A stretch of DNA of 64,000 nucleotides from a bacterium (GTDB lineage Bacteria; Bacteroidota; Bacteroidia; Chitinophagales; Saprospiraceae): the NCBI GenBank assembly GCA_024742755.1, contig JANSXW010000011.1, forward strand, positions 1-64,000, in the 5' to 3' direction. The translations under genes were made by a program, and so were the position numbers. This document shows, in pieces, positions 34,266-43,608 of this stretch (its first letter is position 1; each line of letters starts with the position of its first letter). The notes beneath the pieces are model-generated. The model worked only from the letters and a program-made list of their open reading frames with translations, ran no database searches and had not been told where the DNA came from.

Positions 34266-34940
34266 ATGGATAAATACATTAACTACCTGCTCGCGGATAT
34301 CGCAGCGGCTACTGTAAGCCTTCCTGTACACGTGCTGTCTTTTGACGATGACGAAGACATGCCTTTCATCACAGCTGAGGAGGAAGCCAAGACTGCGCCC
34401 CGGGAGGTACTCGCCGATGTGGTGGGTGTAAAACGGGAGTGGTTCCCGCCTGCCAGCCGCCTTTCTGAAACTCACATGCTGTTGCTTGCCGAGGCCCTGA
34501 CGGATTGCCTGGATGCGCACTCCTTTATCGTTAATTTCCCGGCTGGGCTGCCTGCCCCCATTCGGTACCAGGTTTTACTGGCTGAGCTGGAGAAGGAGGT
34601 CCCGATGTTGCAGTACAATATCTGGCAGTTAGATTTTTGTGAGTACGAGCCCAAAGGCTGCCCGTTCGGGGAGGCTTTTTGCCAATGCCAGATTTATGAA
34701 CGCTGGCTGGATCAGCTCAAAAGCAGTGGGTCGGATGCAGAATTCGCAGCCAGCCTGCCCGCTTTTCTGTTCGAGCCTCAGGAAGACGACTATTCCATGG
34801 AGCGTTACCGGGCAGAGTGGGCAGAAACCGAAGAAGAGGATTGGGGGCTTGAAGCAGACAGTGCATTCGGGGACGACCTCTTCGGTGATCTTGATGACTT
34901 CGATTTCTTCTTCGACGATGATGAAGTTCGCTGGAACTAA
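34266..34940 (+). CDS. Hypothetical protein with a four-cysteine cluster and acidic tail
   Basis: A 224-residue cytoplasmic protein of no recognised family. Around residues 124-141 it has four closely spaced cysteines (CEYEPKGCPFGEAFCQCQ; spacing C-x6-C-x6-C-x-C) that could bind zinc or an iron-sulfur cluster. The last 45 residues are extremely acidic and Phe/Asp rich (DDFDFFFDDDE). The N-terminus also carries an acidic DDDEDMP patch. It stands alone between the NTF2-like gene and a convergent lipoprotein gene. Metal binding is inference. Confidence 0.65.
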   Translation: MDKYINYLLADIAAATVSLPVHVLSFDDDEDMPFITAEEEAKTAPREVLADVVGVKREWFPPASRLSETHMLLLAEALTDCLDAHSFIVNFPAGLPAPIRYQVLLAELEKEVPMLQYNIWQLDFCEYEPKGCPFGEAFCQCQIYERWLDQLKSSGSDAEFAASLPAFLFEPQEDDYSMERYRAEWAETEEEDWGLEADSAFGDDLFGDLDDFDFFFDDDEVRWN

Positions 34941-34974
34941 TTTTTTATCGCCAGAGCCTTTGTCAGTCTGCCAT

Positions 34975-35433
34975 TTATTCAAAACGCTCTTTTAGTTCCT
35001 GCCAGTCTTTCCTTAGCCCGTCAACGGCATCATCAAACAGGGCATCCGGCTCATCAAAAAGGGCTTCTGTCTCTTCCTGTATTTTGCGCAGGGTGCTTTT
35101 GTCTTTTCCTTTGAGCTCCTTTACAAGCCCATCCCCGTAGCGCTGATAGTAGTACCGCAGCGACTGCTTCCAAAACCGACGCTTTTCCCTGCCGGTCATT
35201 TCCGGCTCATGGATGTCGTAGCATTCTTCGACATAGCTGCGGAAGGTCGCATCGTATTTAGACCACCCGGGGTCAGAAGCAGGCAAGTCTGCCGTCCTGG
35301 CATCTTCCAGCAATTCGTAGTATTGGTCCAGAAAAGCTGCTTTATCTGCCCCGCACGTACTACGGGTACAGGCACTAAAGCAGAATGCCGCAAGCCCGGC
35401 AATACAAAGGTATCGGCATGTTTGTGCCAGCAT
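34975..35433 (-). CDS. Small lipoprotein
   Basis: A 152-residue protein whose signal ends in a lipobox (LAAFCFSAC), followed by a charged, mostly helical body rich in Tyr, Lys, Asp and Glu. It resembles small Bacteroidota lipoproteins of unknown function (DUF6565-like). The frame extends to 35487, but the ATG at 35433 opens the signal peptide. A perfect TAnnTTTG box (TAATTTTG) on the minus strand at 35570-35577 would give a leader of about 130 nt. It is divergent from the DUF3857 operon. Confidence 0.7.
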   Translation of the reverse strand: MLAQTCRYLCIAGLAAFCFSACTRSTCGADKAAFLDQYYELLEDARTADLPASDPGWSKYDATFRSYVEECYDIHEPEMTGREKRRFWKQSLRYYYQRYGDGLVKELKGKDKSTLRKIQEETEALFDEPDALFDDAVDGLRKDWQELKERFE

Positions 35434-35638
35434 AGGAAGTATTTTATTGGGTAATGTCAACCCCAGAATAACGGGCAGACTGTTCAAAAATTACGCTAAA
35501 AACTGTATTTTGAGGCTTCATTGTTGTTTGAAGCGCTACGAAAACCCCAAAAGCCCGCTCTCTGTTCCGCAAAATTAAAATACGGTGCCAGATAAGCATG
35601 GCGATAAGGTAGGTAGTCGCGCTCTTTGAAGTGAAACC

Positions 35639-37600
35639 ATGAAAAACAAAGCTCTTTTTACCATTAGCTTTTTGGGACTTTTTGTCGCCATCAGCATTTC
35701 TGCACAGTCCGAAGCCCGGTTTGGGCAAATTCCACCGGAGGCGTTAGCTATGGAAGTTTTTCCAGGCGACTCCTCGGCTGCGGCAGTGGTTTTGCACGCT
35801 AAAGCCGACTACCAGATATTCCCTTCCGCAATGTATGGCAGTGAATTGGAGATGCGGGTCTACGAGCGCATAAAAATCCTTAAAGAATCTGCTTTCGATG
35901 AGGCAGACCTAAGGGTTTACCGCTATACTTATAAGGAGCGGTCAGATCATCTGGTCTCTCTGAAAGGGCGCATTACCCTTCCCAATGGGCAATTCTATGA
36001 AATCAGTAAAGCCGATTTCTTTGAGGAAGAATACAATGAATATTACACGATTCACAAAGCCTCTTTGCCTAATGTAGAAGTCGGAGCGGTGATCGAATTA
36101 GAATATGAGATTTTGTCTCACCGTATGTTCCGGCTGCCCGCCTGGTATTTTCAGGGCCAATACCCGGTAGTCCACAGCGAATTGTCGGTCGATAACCAGT
36201 CGACTTATTCCTATACGACACTGCTGGAAACCGGTACTGAAATGAGTGTGTACGAATTGGACGACGGCCGTAAGCTCTATAAGTTGGGCAATATGGAGCT
36301 ATTTGCCGGTGATGGCCACTTCATGATGAAAAATGCACCCGCGATTCAGGAGGAAGACTACCTGACTACGATCAATGATTACCGGGCCCGTGTCCGGTTT
36401 CAGCTGAGCGAGCAGCGCGATGGCGTAATCGTAAAAGAAGTTTTCACAAGCTGGGCTGAAGCTGCCAGGGCGCTTGAAGACCGGGATGAGTTTGGCAAAA
36501 ATTACCTCAGGAAGCGCCATTACAAGGCATTGCATGAAGCATTACAGCCGGAAATAGCCGGTATAGATGATCCGCTTGAAAAAGCAGAAGCCATCTACCG
36601 GTTTTTAGGCAGCAAGGTGGCCTGGGATGACGAGTTAAGGTATTTCCCCGGACAATCGCCGGACGAATTGTTGGAAAAGGGTAGTGGAACGAGCGCTGAT
36701 CTGGGTATCGCTTTAACCGCATTGCTGAAAGCAGAAGGCTATGAAGCCTATCCGGTCCTGATTTCTACGCGCGGGCATGGGAAAATGACTCAGCAGTACC
36801 CCATTATGGACCAGTTCAACCATATGCTGGTCTACCTGGAAGTTGCCGGCCGTGCTCTGTTGCTGGAACCCGCTGTGGAATACCAGCCCTTTGGAAGCCT
36901 GAGAGGGTATTCGCTCAACGGGTACGGATGGGTTGTAAATGCGGAGCAGCCGGTATGGATCAATATCACGCCCGGAAATGATGAGTTTAAACTTTTCTGT
37001 AACCTCGACCTGAGTGGGGAGGGAGCGCTGAAGGGGGACATGGTGGCTACCTATCATGGCATCAGTGCACCGGGAGAGCGTTCTTTGGCCCGGCAGTTTC
37101 CGGAAGGGAAGTACTGGAACAGCCGTCTGCCCGAAGGTGCGGCATTTCAAAATCTTCGCCGAAAGGACCCCAATAAAGCTTCTCTGTCCTACGCGGAGCA
37201 GATCGAAGTGCGGCACGAAACAGCTGGTAATGTGGTGAACGATTACTTATACTTTCAGCCAGTGCTGTTTTCCCGGTTTCTCAACAATCCATTCAAGCTG
37301 GCACAACGGCATTATCCGGTTGACTTCAGCCGCCCGATCAGGGAAGTCACTCTGACCACCATCAATCTGCCCGACGGCTGGGAAGTGGACTTCATCCCCG
37401 AATCTCAGCATCGGGTGCTGGAAGGAGAGGGGGTAGCTTTTGACTACAAAGCCGAGGTCATTGGGCATCAACTTAAAGTAGAGACACGCATAGAAATCAA
37501 TCAACTCACTTTTCAGCCAGAGAGATATGCTGAAATGAAAGCCGTCTTTGAGGCCTTTTCAGAAAAGCTAACGGCGCAGGTTGTCCTGCGTAAGCCATAA
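35639..37600 (+). CDS. DUF3857 protein with transglutaminase-like fold, Cys to Ser
   Basis: A 653-residue exported protein and first of three tandem relatives. A signal peptide (cleavage near SISAQ) is followed by DUF3857 (about 60-205; RIKILKESAFDEADLRVYRYTY ... EVGAVIELEYEIL) and a transglutaminase-like core (about 300-420). At the site of the catalytic cysteine it has Ser352 (GSGTSADLGIALTALL). The His is kept at about 395 (FNHML). Beta domains with a VTLTTINLPDGWEVDFIPE block end the protein. Hydrolase or transferase activity by the usual thiol is therefore unlikely. It sits 24 bases before the second copy. Confidence 0.88.
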   Translation: MKNKALFTISFLGLFVAISISAQSEARFGQIPPEALAMEVFPGDSSAAAVVLHAKADYQIFPSAMYGSELEMRVYERIKILKESAFDEADLRVYRYTYKERSDHLVSLKGRITLPNGQFYEISKADFFEEEYNEYYTIHKASLPNVEVGAVIELEYEILSHRMFRLPAWYFQGQYPVVHSELSVDNQSTYSYTTLLETGTEMSVYELDDGRKLYKLGNMELFAGDGHFMMKNAPAIQEEDYLTTINDYRARVRFQLSEQRDGVIVKEVFTSWAEAARALEDRDEFGKNYLRKRHYKALHEALQPEIAGIDDPLEKAEAIYRFLGSKVAWDDELRYFPGQSPDELLEKGSGTSADLGIALTALLKAEGYEAYPVLISTRGHGKMTQQYPIMDQFNHMLVYLEVAGRALLLEPAVEYQPFGSLRGYSLNGYGWVVNAEQPVWINITPGNDEFKLFCNLDLSGEGALKGDMVATYHGISAPGERSLARQFPEGKYWNSRLPEGAAFQNLRRKDPNKASLSYAEQIEVRHETAGNVVNDYLYFQPVLFSRFLNNPFKLAQRHYPVDFSRPIREVTLTTINLPDGWEVDFIPESQHRVLEGEGVAFDYKAEVIGHQLKVETRIEINQLTFQPERYAEMKAVFEAFSEKLTAQVVLRKP

Positions 37601-37624
37601 TATTTTCTTTCCATTAAACCCTGG

Positions 37625-39646
37625 ATGATGAACCATCTACGTTTCGCGCTAGTGTTGCTAGGCATTTTCGTATTAACTTACTCAAACGCTCAAAAGCCAC
37701 CCATGAAGTGGGGGCAGGTGGACCTGGAGGAACTGAACATGACCACTTATCCGGAAGACACCACTGCCGCAGCGGTAATACTTGGAGATTACGCCACCTT
37801 GAAGTTTGACTTTGGGCAGGGCACCCGCTATGTCTTCGAGCACCACCGCCGCATCAAAATTCTGGATAAGGCGGCCTTTGGTTATGGTGATGTACAGCTT
37901 TATCTCTATGGTGATGATCAGATCAGCGGGCTGAAGGCGCAAACCATTTCGCGTGGATCAGGGCAGACCTTCCGGCTCAAAGGCCGCGACTTTTATGAAG
38001 AAGAAGTCGCCGATGGGGTTAAAGCACTGAAGTTTACTTTTCCAAACCTGGAGGAAGGAGCGGTCATTGAGTACACCTACACCATCTCCTCTGACCGGAT
38101 CGTACAACTGCGCTCCTGGTACTATCAGCATGATATTCCGGTCCGCTGGAGCGAGCTGCACATGGATATTCCGGTTTGGTTTGAATATTTGTTCCTGACC
38201 AATGGCCGCAGCCCGGATGTCAATGAGCAGGAACGGCTCACGCAAAACTTCCGGGTCGTCCGGCTCAGAACCAAGCAGGCGGGCATGTCAGGCACTGTAA
38301 CGCAAGCTTCGGGTACCACTACAATGTCCGGAGAAGTGACGCGTTACCGATTAGCGATGGAAAATGTCCCCGCCCTGAAGGAGGAGGCTTTTATTACAAC
38401 CATGGATGACTATCGGGCCAGCCTGCGTTTTCAGTTGCAGGCCGTCCGGTTTCCAGATCAGCCGGTGGATCAAATCCTTTCTTCCTGGCCGGATGTGGCA
38501 AAACGCCTGCTTACTTCCACTTCTTTTGGGCTTCAATTCGAGAAAAAGCGCAATCAAAAACAATTGCTGGATGCACTCACGCCCTATCTGCCTGAGGAGG
38601 GGACACCCTCAGAAAAAGCCCTGGCCGCCTACTACTATCTGCAGGATGCAATGGAGTGGGACGGATCGTATTGGTACAATTCGGAGGAAAGTGTACTGGA
38701 ATGCTTTGACCGGAAACAGGCCTCCAGTGGAGCGTTGAACCTTATTTTGATGACGGTACTTAAAGCACTGGAAGTGGAGTGTTACCCGGTCTTGTTGAGC
38801 ACCCGAAGCCACGGCAAAATGATACAGCTGTACCCCATCATCCGGCAGTTCAATCATATGGTGACAGTGGCAAGGATCAATGATCAGCTGCTTATCCTGG
38901 ACCTCAGCGATGATGAGCGCCCGGCAGGTGTGCCCCGCAAAGCCTCCCTCAATAAAGTGGGCTGGCTGGTCAGCGAAACAAACCCGCAGTGGATAAACAT
39001 CGCTCCGCCCGGGGCTAGCACGGCGAGGATGTTTCAGATGAGCCTTTCCGAAAACGGTGACCTGTCGTACCAGGTCCAGACTAAATCTGAGGGCTATCAT
39101 GCCGTTGCCGTACGGACTCAAATGGCGGGTGAGGACGGGAAAGATGCCCTTGCGGAAAGCCTCCTGGAGCGTTTCCCGGAAAGCAAAACGGAGGGCGTAC
39201 AACTAGTACTGCCTGAAAACCCTGTAGATGCTGTGAAATCTGGCTACAAAGCATCGGTGCCGGGAGCCGCTCAGGCCTTCAATGATTTTATCTATTTTTC
39301 CCCCTGTATTTTGCCCTACTTTGAGGAAAACCCGTTTCAAAAAGCCGAACGCCATTTTCCGGTAGACCTGGCTCACCCCTTCGATGTGCGGGACGTTTTT
39401 ATTGTTGAAATCCCGGAAGGTTATACCCTGGAAGAAATGCCGGAAGCGGCCAGTTTTGCGCTCCCGGGCAAGGCGGGGAGCTTTGAGTTTACCCCGACTG
39501 AAACTACGGGGAAAGTCAACCTGGTCTACAGCCTGCGCCTCGATAAAACGCATTTCGAACCCGACGAATACCCGGCGCTCAAGCAGTTTTTGGACCTCGT
39601 TATCGAAAAGCAGGGCGAGCAATTCGTATTCCGAAAAAAGACCTAG
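37625..39646 (+). CDS. DUF3857 protein with transglutaminase-like fold, second tandem copy
   Basis: A 673-residue exported protein with the same plan as its upstream neighbour: signal peptide (cleavage near YSNAQ), opening KWGQVDLEELNMTTYPEDTTAAAV, DUF3857 and transglutaminase-like core. The catalytic cysteine position is Ser368 (KQASSGALNLILMTVLKAL); the FNHMV histidine is kept. C-terminal beta blocks resemble those of the first copy, including NPFQKAERHFPVDLAHPFD, which matches NPFKLAQRHYPVDFSRPIR. The two clearly arose by duplication. The next gene starts 4 bases after its stop, so the three form an operon. Confidence 0.88.
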   Translation: MMNHLRFALVLLGIFVLTYSNAQKPPMKWGQVDLEELNMTTYPEDTTAAAVILGDYATLKFDFGQGTRYVFEHHRRIKILDKAAFGYGDVQLYLYGDDQISGLKAQTISRGSGQTFRLKGRDFYEEEVADGVKALKFTFPNLEEGAVIEYTYTISSDRIVQLRSWYYQHDIPVRWSELHMDIPVWFEYLFLTNGRSPDVNEQERLTQNFRVVRLRTKQAGMSGTVTQASGTTTMSGEVTRYRLAMENVPALKEEAFITTMDDYRASLRFQLQAVRFPDQPVDQILSSWPDVAKRLLTSTSFGLQFEKKRNQKQLLDALTPYLPEEGTPSEKALAAYYYLQDAMEWDGSYWYNSEESVLECFDRKQASSGALNLILMTVLKALEVECYPVLLSTRSHGKMIQLYPIIRQFNHMVTVARINDQLLILDLSDDERPAGVPRKASLNKVGWLVSETNPQWINIAPPGASTARMFQMSLSENGDLSYQVQTKSEGYHAVAVRTQMAGEDGKDALAESLLERFPESKTEGVQLVLPENPVDAVKSGYKASVPGAAQAFNDFIYFSPCILPYFEENPFQKAERHFPVDLAHPFDVRDVFIVEIPEGYTLEEMPEAASFALPGKAGSFEFTPTETTGKVNLVYSLRLDKTHFEPDEYPALKQFLDLVIEKQGEQFVFRKKT

Positions 39647-39650
39647 AACC

Positions 39651-41549
39651 ATGAAAGGATTGATACTGGCCCTGGCTTTGGCTTTTGCGCTGCCTGCCGC
39701 TGCACAGCATTATGCCGCATTCACTATCCCCGATAGCCTGAAAGAGGGCGCTAACGTAGTGGTACGCGCCTATAATGTGGACCTGGATATCCGGTCTGCT
39801 AAAAAAGGCTACCTGAAAGTAGAAAAAACGGTAACGCTGTTCAATGAAAAAAGCAGTGCCAATGAGCTGGTCATTTACTATGATGAGGGGACACGGGTCC
39901 GCAAAATCGAAGTTGTGCTGTATGATGCACTGGGCCGGGAACTGCGGGTAGTGGACAAGGACGAAGTGAAGGACTACTCCGCTGTTTCAGGAGGCACCCT
40001 CTATGGCGACCGCCGTGTAAAGCACGTGGAGGTCAGGCATAGCACCTACCCCTACACGATTTCCTGTCGCTACGAGCGTGAACTGGAAGGCATTGACTTT
40101 GCCGCAGGTATGGAATGGTACCCACAGGAGTTTGGTTACAGCGTAGAGTCTGCCCGGTTCTCCTTCCGTGCGCCGAGGGATTTTCCAGTCAACTACAAGG
40201 GCTACCGGCTGCCGGCTGAACCGGTCAAGACGGATGCCGGCAATGAATGGTCTTGCATCTGGGAAGTACAGCAATTAAAGGCCCTGCCCCATGAAGCATA
40301 TGCCCCACAGGCCGGGGAGTTGCTGCCCAAAGCCGTCTGTGTGCCGGGGCGGGTTAGCATTGAGGGGTACGAAGGGGAATGCTCAAGTTGGGAAGCCCTC
40401 AGTAAATACATACACTCCCTGTGGGAAGGGCGGGGCGTATTGCCTGAAACGGTAAAATCAGAAATCCAACAGCTGACTGCAGGGGCCACTTCAGATGAGG
40501 AAAAGATCGCCCGTCTTTACCGCTACCTTCAGCAGAATATGCGCTATGTCAGTGTACAGCTGGGCATCGGGGGATGGCAGCCTTTTGATGCTGAATACGT
40601 AACAAAAAACAAATATGGTGACTGCAAAGCCCTGACCAATTACATGTGGGCCATGCTCAGGGAAGTGGGCATTGAAGCACACCCGGCACTCATCAGGACA
40701 GGCGGTGCACCGACTACGCTGGATACCGCCCTGGTCAAGAGCCAGTTCAATCATGTGCTGTTGTACCTGCCTGGTCAGGACAGCTGGCTGGAATGTACCG
40801 TCCCCATCGGGCCGCCACAGTATATTTATTTCGGCAACCACGACCGGAAAGTATTGCTTGTAAAAGAGGAAGGCGGAGGTTTGTACCATACGCCCCATCT
40901 GGGGTATCTGGACAACATCCGGAGCGGAACAACCACCGTACTGCTCAGCGAAACCGGAGATGCCCAACTCCGCCAGCACTTTCAAATGACCTCCAGAGAT
41001 GCAGAGCGATGGCGGGCCATGGAGGCCTACTATTCTGAAACAGCGCTAAAGGATGCTGCCCGGGAAAACCTGGTGACGGCCCCCGGGCTGCTCCTGGAAA
41101 AAGTGGAGGTGTTGCCGGAACCGGACAAAGCGGCCTGCCAGGTGCTTTTGGAGGGCAAATCCGAAAGGTTCGCCTCCAAAGGGGGGAAGCGTTTGTTCCT
41201 GCCCCTGCTGCCAGTAGGCTCTGTTGGCCCGGCACCACCTCCCTGTGAAAACCGGCAATGGCCGATCGCCCTGAGGGAAGGTTTTACTTACCGCGACACC
41301 GTGCGTTACCAGTTGCCTGAAGGTTATGAAGTGGAGAGCATCATGGAAGAAGCGGCTACCCTGGAGCATCCTACAGGCTACTATCAGCTGAAAATTGACC
41401 ATCAACAGGATGCGATAACCGTGGTAAGGGTGCTCCAACGCAAAATGGCAGAGCTGCCTCCTGCTGCTTATGAGGAGTTCCGGGCCTTCTGGCTGGAAGT
41501 CGGAAAGCTGGAGCGGTCGATGGCGGTACTGGTCCAAAAACGGACTTGA
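39651..41549 (+). CDS. DUF3857/transglutaminase protein with intact catalytic residues
   Basis: A 632-residue exported protein, third in the operon. A signal peptide (cleavage near LPAAAQ) leads to DUF3857 (about 45-200). The transglutaminase-like core keeps Cys325 in KYGDCKALTNYMWAML, His368 in FNHVLLYL and an Asp shortly after in GQDSWLECT, matching a Cys-His-Asp triad. The C-terminus is beta-rich. A longer frame from 39384 overlaps the previous gene and is not used. As the only copy with a full triad it may be the enzyme, with the two Ser copies as partners or binders. That division of labour is inference. Confidence 0.88.
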   Translation: MKGLILALALAFALPAAAQHYAAFTIPDSLKEGANVVVRAYNVDLDIRSAKKGYLKVEKTVTLFNEKSSANELVIYYDEGTRVRKIEVVLYDALGRELRVVDKDEVKDYSAVSGGTLYGDRRVKHVEVRHSTYPYTISCRYERELEGIDFAAGMEWYPQEFGYSVESARFSFRAPRDFPVNYKGYRLPAEPVKTDAGNEWSCIWEVQQLKALPHEAYAPQAGELLPKAVCVPGRVSIEGYEGECSSWEALSKYIHSLWEGRGVLPETVKSEIQQLTAGATSDEEKIARLYRYLQQNMRYVSVQLGIGGWQPFDAEYVTKNKYGDCKALTNYMWAMLREVGIEAHPALIRTGGAPTTLDTALVKSQFNHVLLYLPGQDSWLECTVPIGPPQYIYFGNHDRKVLLVKEEGGGLYHTPHLGYLDNIRSGTTTVLLSETGDAQLRQHFQMTSRDAERWRAMEAYYSETALKDAARENLVTAPGLLLEKVEVLPEPDKAACQVLLEGKSERFASKGGKRLFLPLLPVGSVGPAPPPCENRQWPIALREGFTYRDTVRYQLPEGYEVESIMEEAATLEHPTGYYQLKIDHQQDAITVVRVLQRKMAELPPAAYEEFRAFWLEVGKLERSMAVLVQKRT

Positions 41550-41610
41550 GCCGGGCGGTAAGCGGACTGTAAAATTATTTTATCTTAGCGGTCTAAGCCG
41601 CAATGAAAAC

Positions 41611-42366
41611 ATGTCCAAGCCGAATCCTATATATCAGCAAATATGCCAGGCTAAGTCAGAGGGCCGCAAGTGCTTCGCTTTGCTCATTGACCCCGATGAG
41701 GTAAGCATAGATGGCCTGCCTGCCCTGGCGGAACTGGGTGAGCAAACAAACGTAGATTTTCTGTTTGTGGGAGGAAGCTTGCTGGTCCATAATACCCTGT
41801 CGGCCTGTCTGCAACAATTGAGGGCTTCCTGCAATCTGCCGCTTGTCCTTTTCCCGGGCAGCCCCTTGCAAATCGACCCTAATGCAGATGCCTTACTTTT
41901 CCTGTCCCTCATTTCCGGCCGCAATCCGGAGCTCCTTATCGGGCAGCAGGTTATCAGTGCGCCTTACCTCCATCATGCAGATATTGAAGTGATAGGGACA
42001 GGCTATATGTTGATCGATGGAGGTGCAGCCACCACCGTTTCCTACATGAGCAATACCACGCCCATTCCGGCCGACAAGCCTGATATTGCGATGGCAACAG
42101 CCCTTGCCGGAGAAATGCTGGGGCTGAAACTACTGTACATGGATGCCGGCAGCGGTGCGCGCCACCCCATTTCGGAGGCCATGATACGCCGGGTCGCCAG
42201 TAATATCCAAGTCCCGCTCATCGTAGGAGGCGGTATCCGGACTCCGGAACGGGCTTTCCAAACTGCCAGTGCCGGCGCTGATGTCATCGTGGTAGGCAAT
42301 GCCATTGAAAACGACCGCCGGCTCCTCCGCGCCATGGCCGAGGCGGTGCATGCCGGCGCAAGCTGA
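41611..42366 (+). CDS. Geranylgeranylglyceryl/heptaprenylglyceryl phosphate synthase family protein
   Basis: A 251-residue TIM-barrel prenyltransferase of the GGGP synthase/PcrB family, which links a polyprenyl diphosphate to sn-glycerol-1-phosphate. Visible are FALLIDPDEVSIDGLP, VDFLFVGGSLLV, PLVLFPGSPLQIDPNADALLFLSLISGRNPELLIG, the phosphate loop VPLIVGGGIRTPERA and GADVIVVGNAIEND. The family makes archaeal ether lipids and also occurs in Bacteroidota, where its product is less clear. The ATG at 41611 fits the family start; 47 upstream codons do not. rsgA starts 63 bases downstream. The box upstream is the variant TATCTTAG. Confidence 0.9.
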   Translation: MSKPNPIYQQICQAKSEGRKCFALLIDPDEVSIDGLPALAELGEQTNVDFLFVGGSLLVHNTLSACLQQLRASCNLPLVLFPGSPLQIDPNADALLFLSLISGRNPELLIGQQVISAPYLHHADIEVIGTGYMLIDGGAATTVSYMSNTTPIPADKPDIAMATALAGEMLGLKLLYMDAGSGARHPISEAMIRRVASNIQVPLIVGGGIRTPERAFQTASAGADVIVVGNAIENDRRLLRAMAEAVHAGAS

Positions 42367-42429
42367 TGCTTTCGGGAACCTTCCAGGGGCGAACATGGTT
42401 GCACTACTGAAATTCAAAACACAACAGAT

Positions 42430-43380
42430 TTGGAACAAGGAACGGTCGTTAAATCCACAGGGAGCTGGTATCAGGTACAAATGGAGGATGATAGCGTATT
42501 GGACTGCCGTATCGTCGGGAAATTCCGGCTCGAAGGGCAAAAAATCACGAACCCCGTTGCAGTAGGCGACAGGGTCGAGGTAGAGCGCAGTGAGAAAGAA
42601 GATAACGGGACCATCCGGAATATCCTGCCCCGCCGCAATTATGTGGTCCGGCAGTCGCCCCGCCGCCGCCACGACCTTCACCTGCTGGCCAGCAACATCG
42701 ACCAGGCCATCGTCATTATGACCATTACCCAGCCTGACCTCAAGCAGGGGTTTATTGACCGCTTTTTGCTGATGACGGAGCCCTATGAAATTCCTGCCAT
42801 CATCGTTTTCAATAAAGCCGACCTTTACGATGCCGGGCACGTTGGCGTATTTGAATACCTGCGGGATATTTACGGGCACATCGGGTACCAAGCGATTTTG
42901 GTCTCTGCTCTGGAAGGGCAGGGGATCCCCGAGCTGAAGGCACTGCTGAAAGATAAAACCACCCTCATCACAGGGCAATCAGGTGTGGGCAAGTCGACGC
43001 TCGTCAATGCCGTGGAGCCCGACCTGGAGCTTCGTACACAAGAGCTAAGCGACTACTCGGGCAAAGGGCAGCATACCACCACTTTCGCGGAGATGCATGC
43101 GCTAAGCAACGGTGGTGCAATCATTGATACCCCGGGCATCAAGTCGCTGTCCTTCATTCACCTGGAGCCTATGGATGTGGCCCACAATTTCAAGGAGTTT
43201 TTCAAGTACTCTGAAGACTGCAAATTCGGCGGCAACTGCCTGCACCGCTCTGAGCCCGGCTGCGCGGTCCGCGAAGCCGTGGAGTCGGAAGAGCTAAGCG
43301 TGCTCCGTTACGAAAACTACCTGACGATTTTGGAAGAGGTGGAAGACCAGAATTACTGGGAACGCCACAAAGGCATTTAA
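42430..43380 (+). CDS. rsgA: Ribosome small-subunit-dependent GTPase A
   Basis: A 316-residue circularly permuted GTPase that helps late maturation of the 30S subunit. An N-terminal OB fold (about 1-75) is followed by motifs in permuted order: G4 FNKAD, G5 VSALEG, G1 GQSGVGKST (about 181-189), G2 with HTTT, and G3 DTPG. The C-terminal zinc-binding region has CKFGGNCLHRSEPGC. The start codon is TTG, with no in-frame ATG or GTG nearby that keeps the OB fold intact. It follows the GGGP synthase-like gene on the same strand. Confidence 0.94.
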   Translation: MEQGTVVKSTGSWYQVQMEDDSVLDCRIVGKFRLEGQKITNPVAVGDRVEVERSEKEDNGTIRNILPRRNYVVRQSPRRRHDLHLLASNIDQAIVIMTITQPDLKQGFIDRFLLMTEPYEIPAIIVFNKADLYDAGHVGVFEYLRDIYGHIGYQAILVSALEGQGIPELKALLKDKTTLITGQSGVGKSTLVNAVEPDLELRTQELSDYSGKGQHTTTFAEMHALSNGGAIIDTPGIKSLSFIHLEPMDVAHNFKEFFKYSEDCKFGGNCLHRSEPGCAVREAVESEELSVLRYENYLTILEEVEDQNYWERHKGI

Positions 43381-43437
43381 TTCCACCTGCAGGTACATTC
43401 AATCCTGAAAAAAGCGCACCTTTGCGAAAAAAGAACA

Positions 43438-43605
43438 ATGGGGTACAAAAGCCGAAAACGCAACTTCAGGAGCCGCCGGGAGCGCTTCCAGGATACCATG
43501 CGCAAAACCCGCCTGTTTTTCCTGTTTCTCTTCATTGCCATCTTGTTGTATGGCTTCATGAACCGCCACGATATTTGGGCTCATCTCAAAACCTATATGT
43601 ACTAA
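43438..43605 (+). CDS. Small basic single-pass membrane protein (55 residues)
   Basis: An ATG-to-TAA frame encodes a very basic N-terminus (SRKRNFRSRRERF), one hydrophobic segment (LFFLFLFIAILLYGF, about 26-40) and a short tail with NRHDIWAHLKTYMY. The positive-inside rule places the N-terminus in the cytoplasm. A near -7 box (CACCTTTG) lies 13 bases upstream and a strong terminator starts 3 bases after the stop, so the gene has both ends of a transcription unit. It is 57 bases after rsgA. No family is recognised, though it has the look of conserved small Bacteroidota proteins. Confidence 0.7.
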   Translation: MGYKSRKRNFRSRRERFQDTMRKTRLFFLFLFIAILLYGFMNRHDIWAHLKTYMY

Positions 43606-43608
43606 TAA

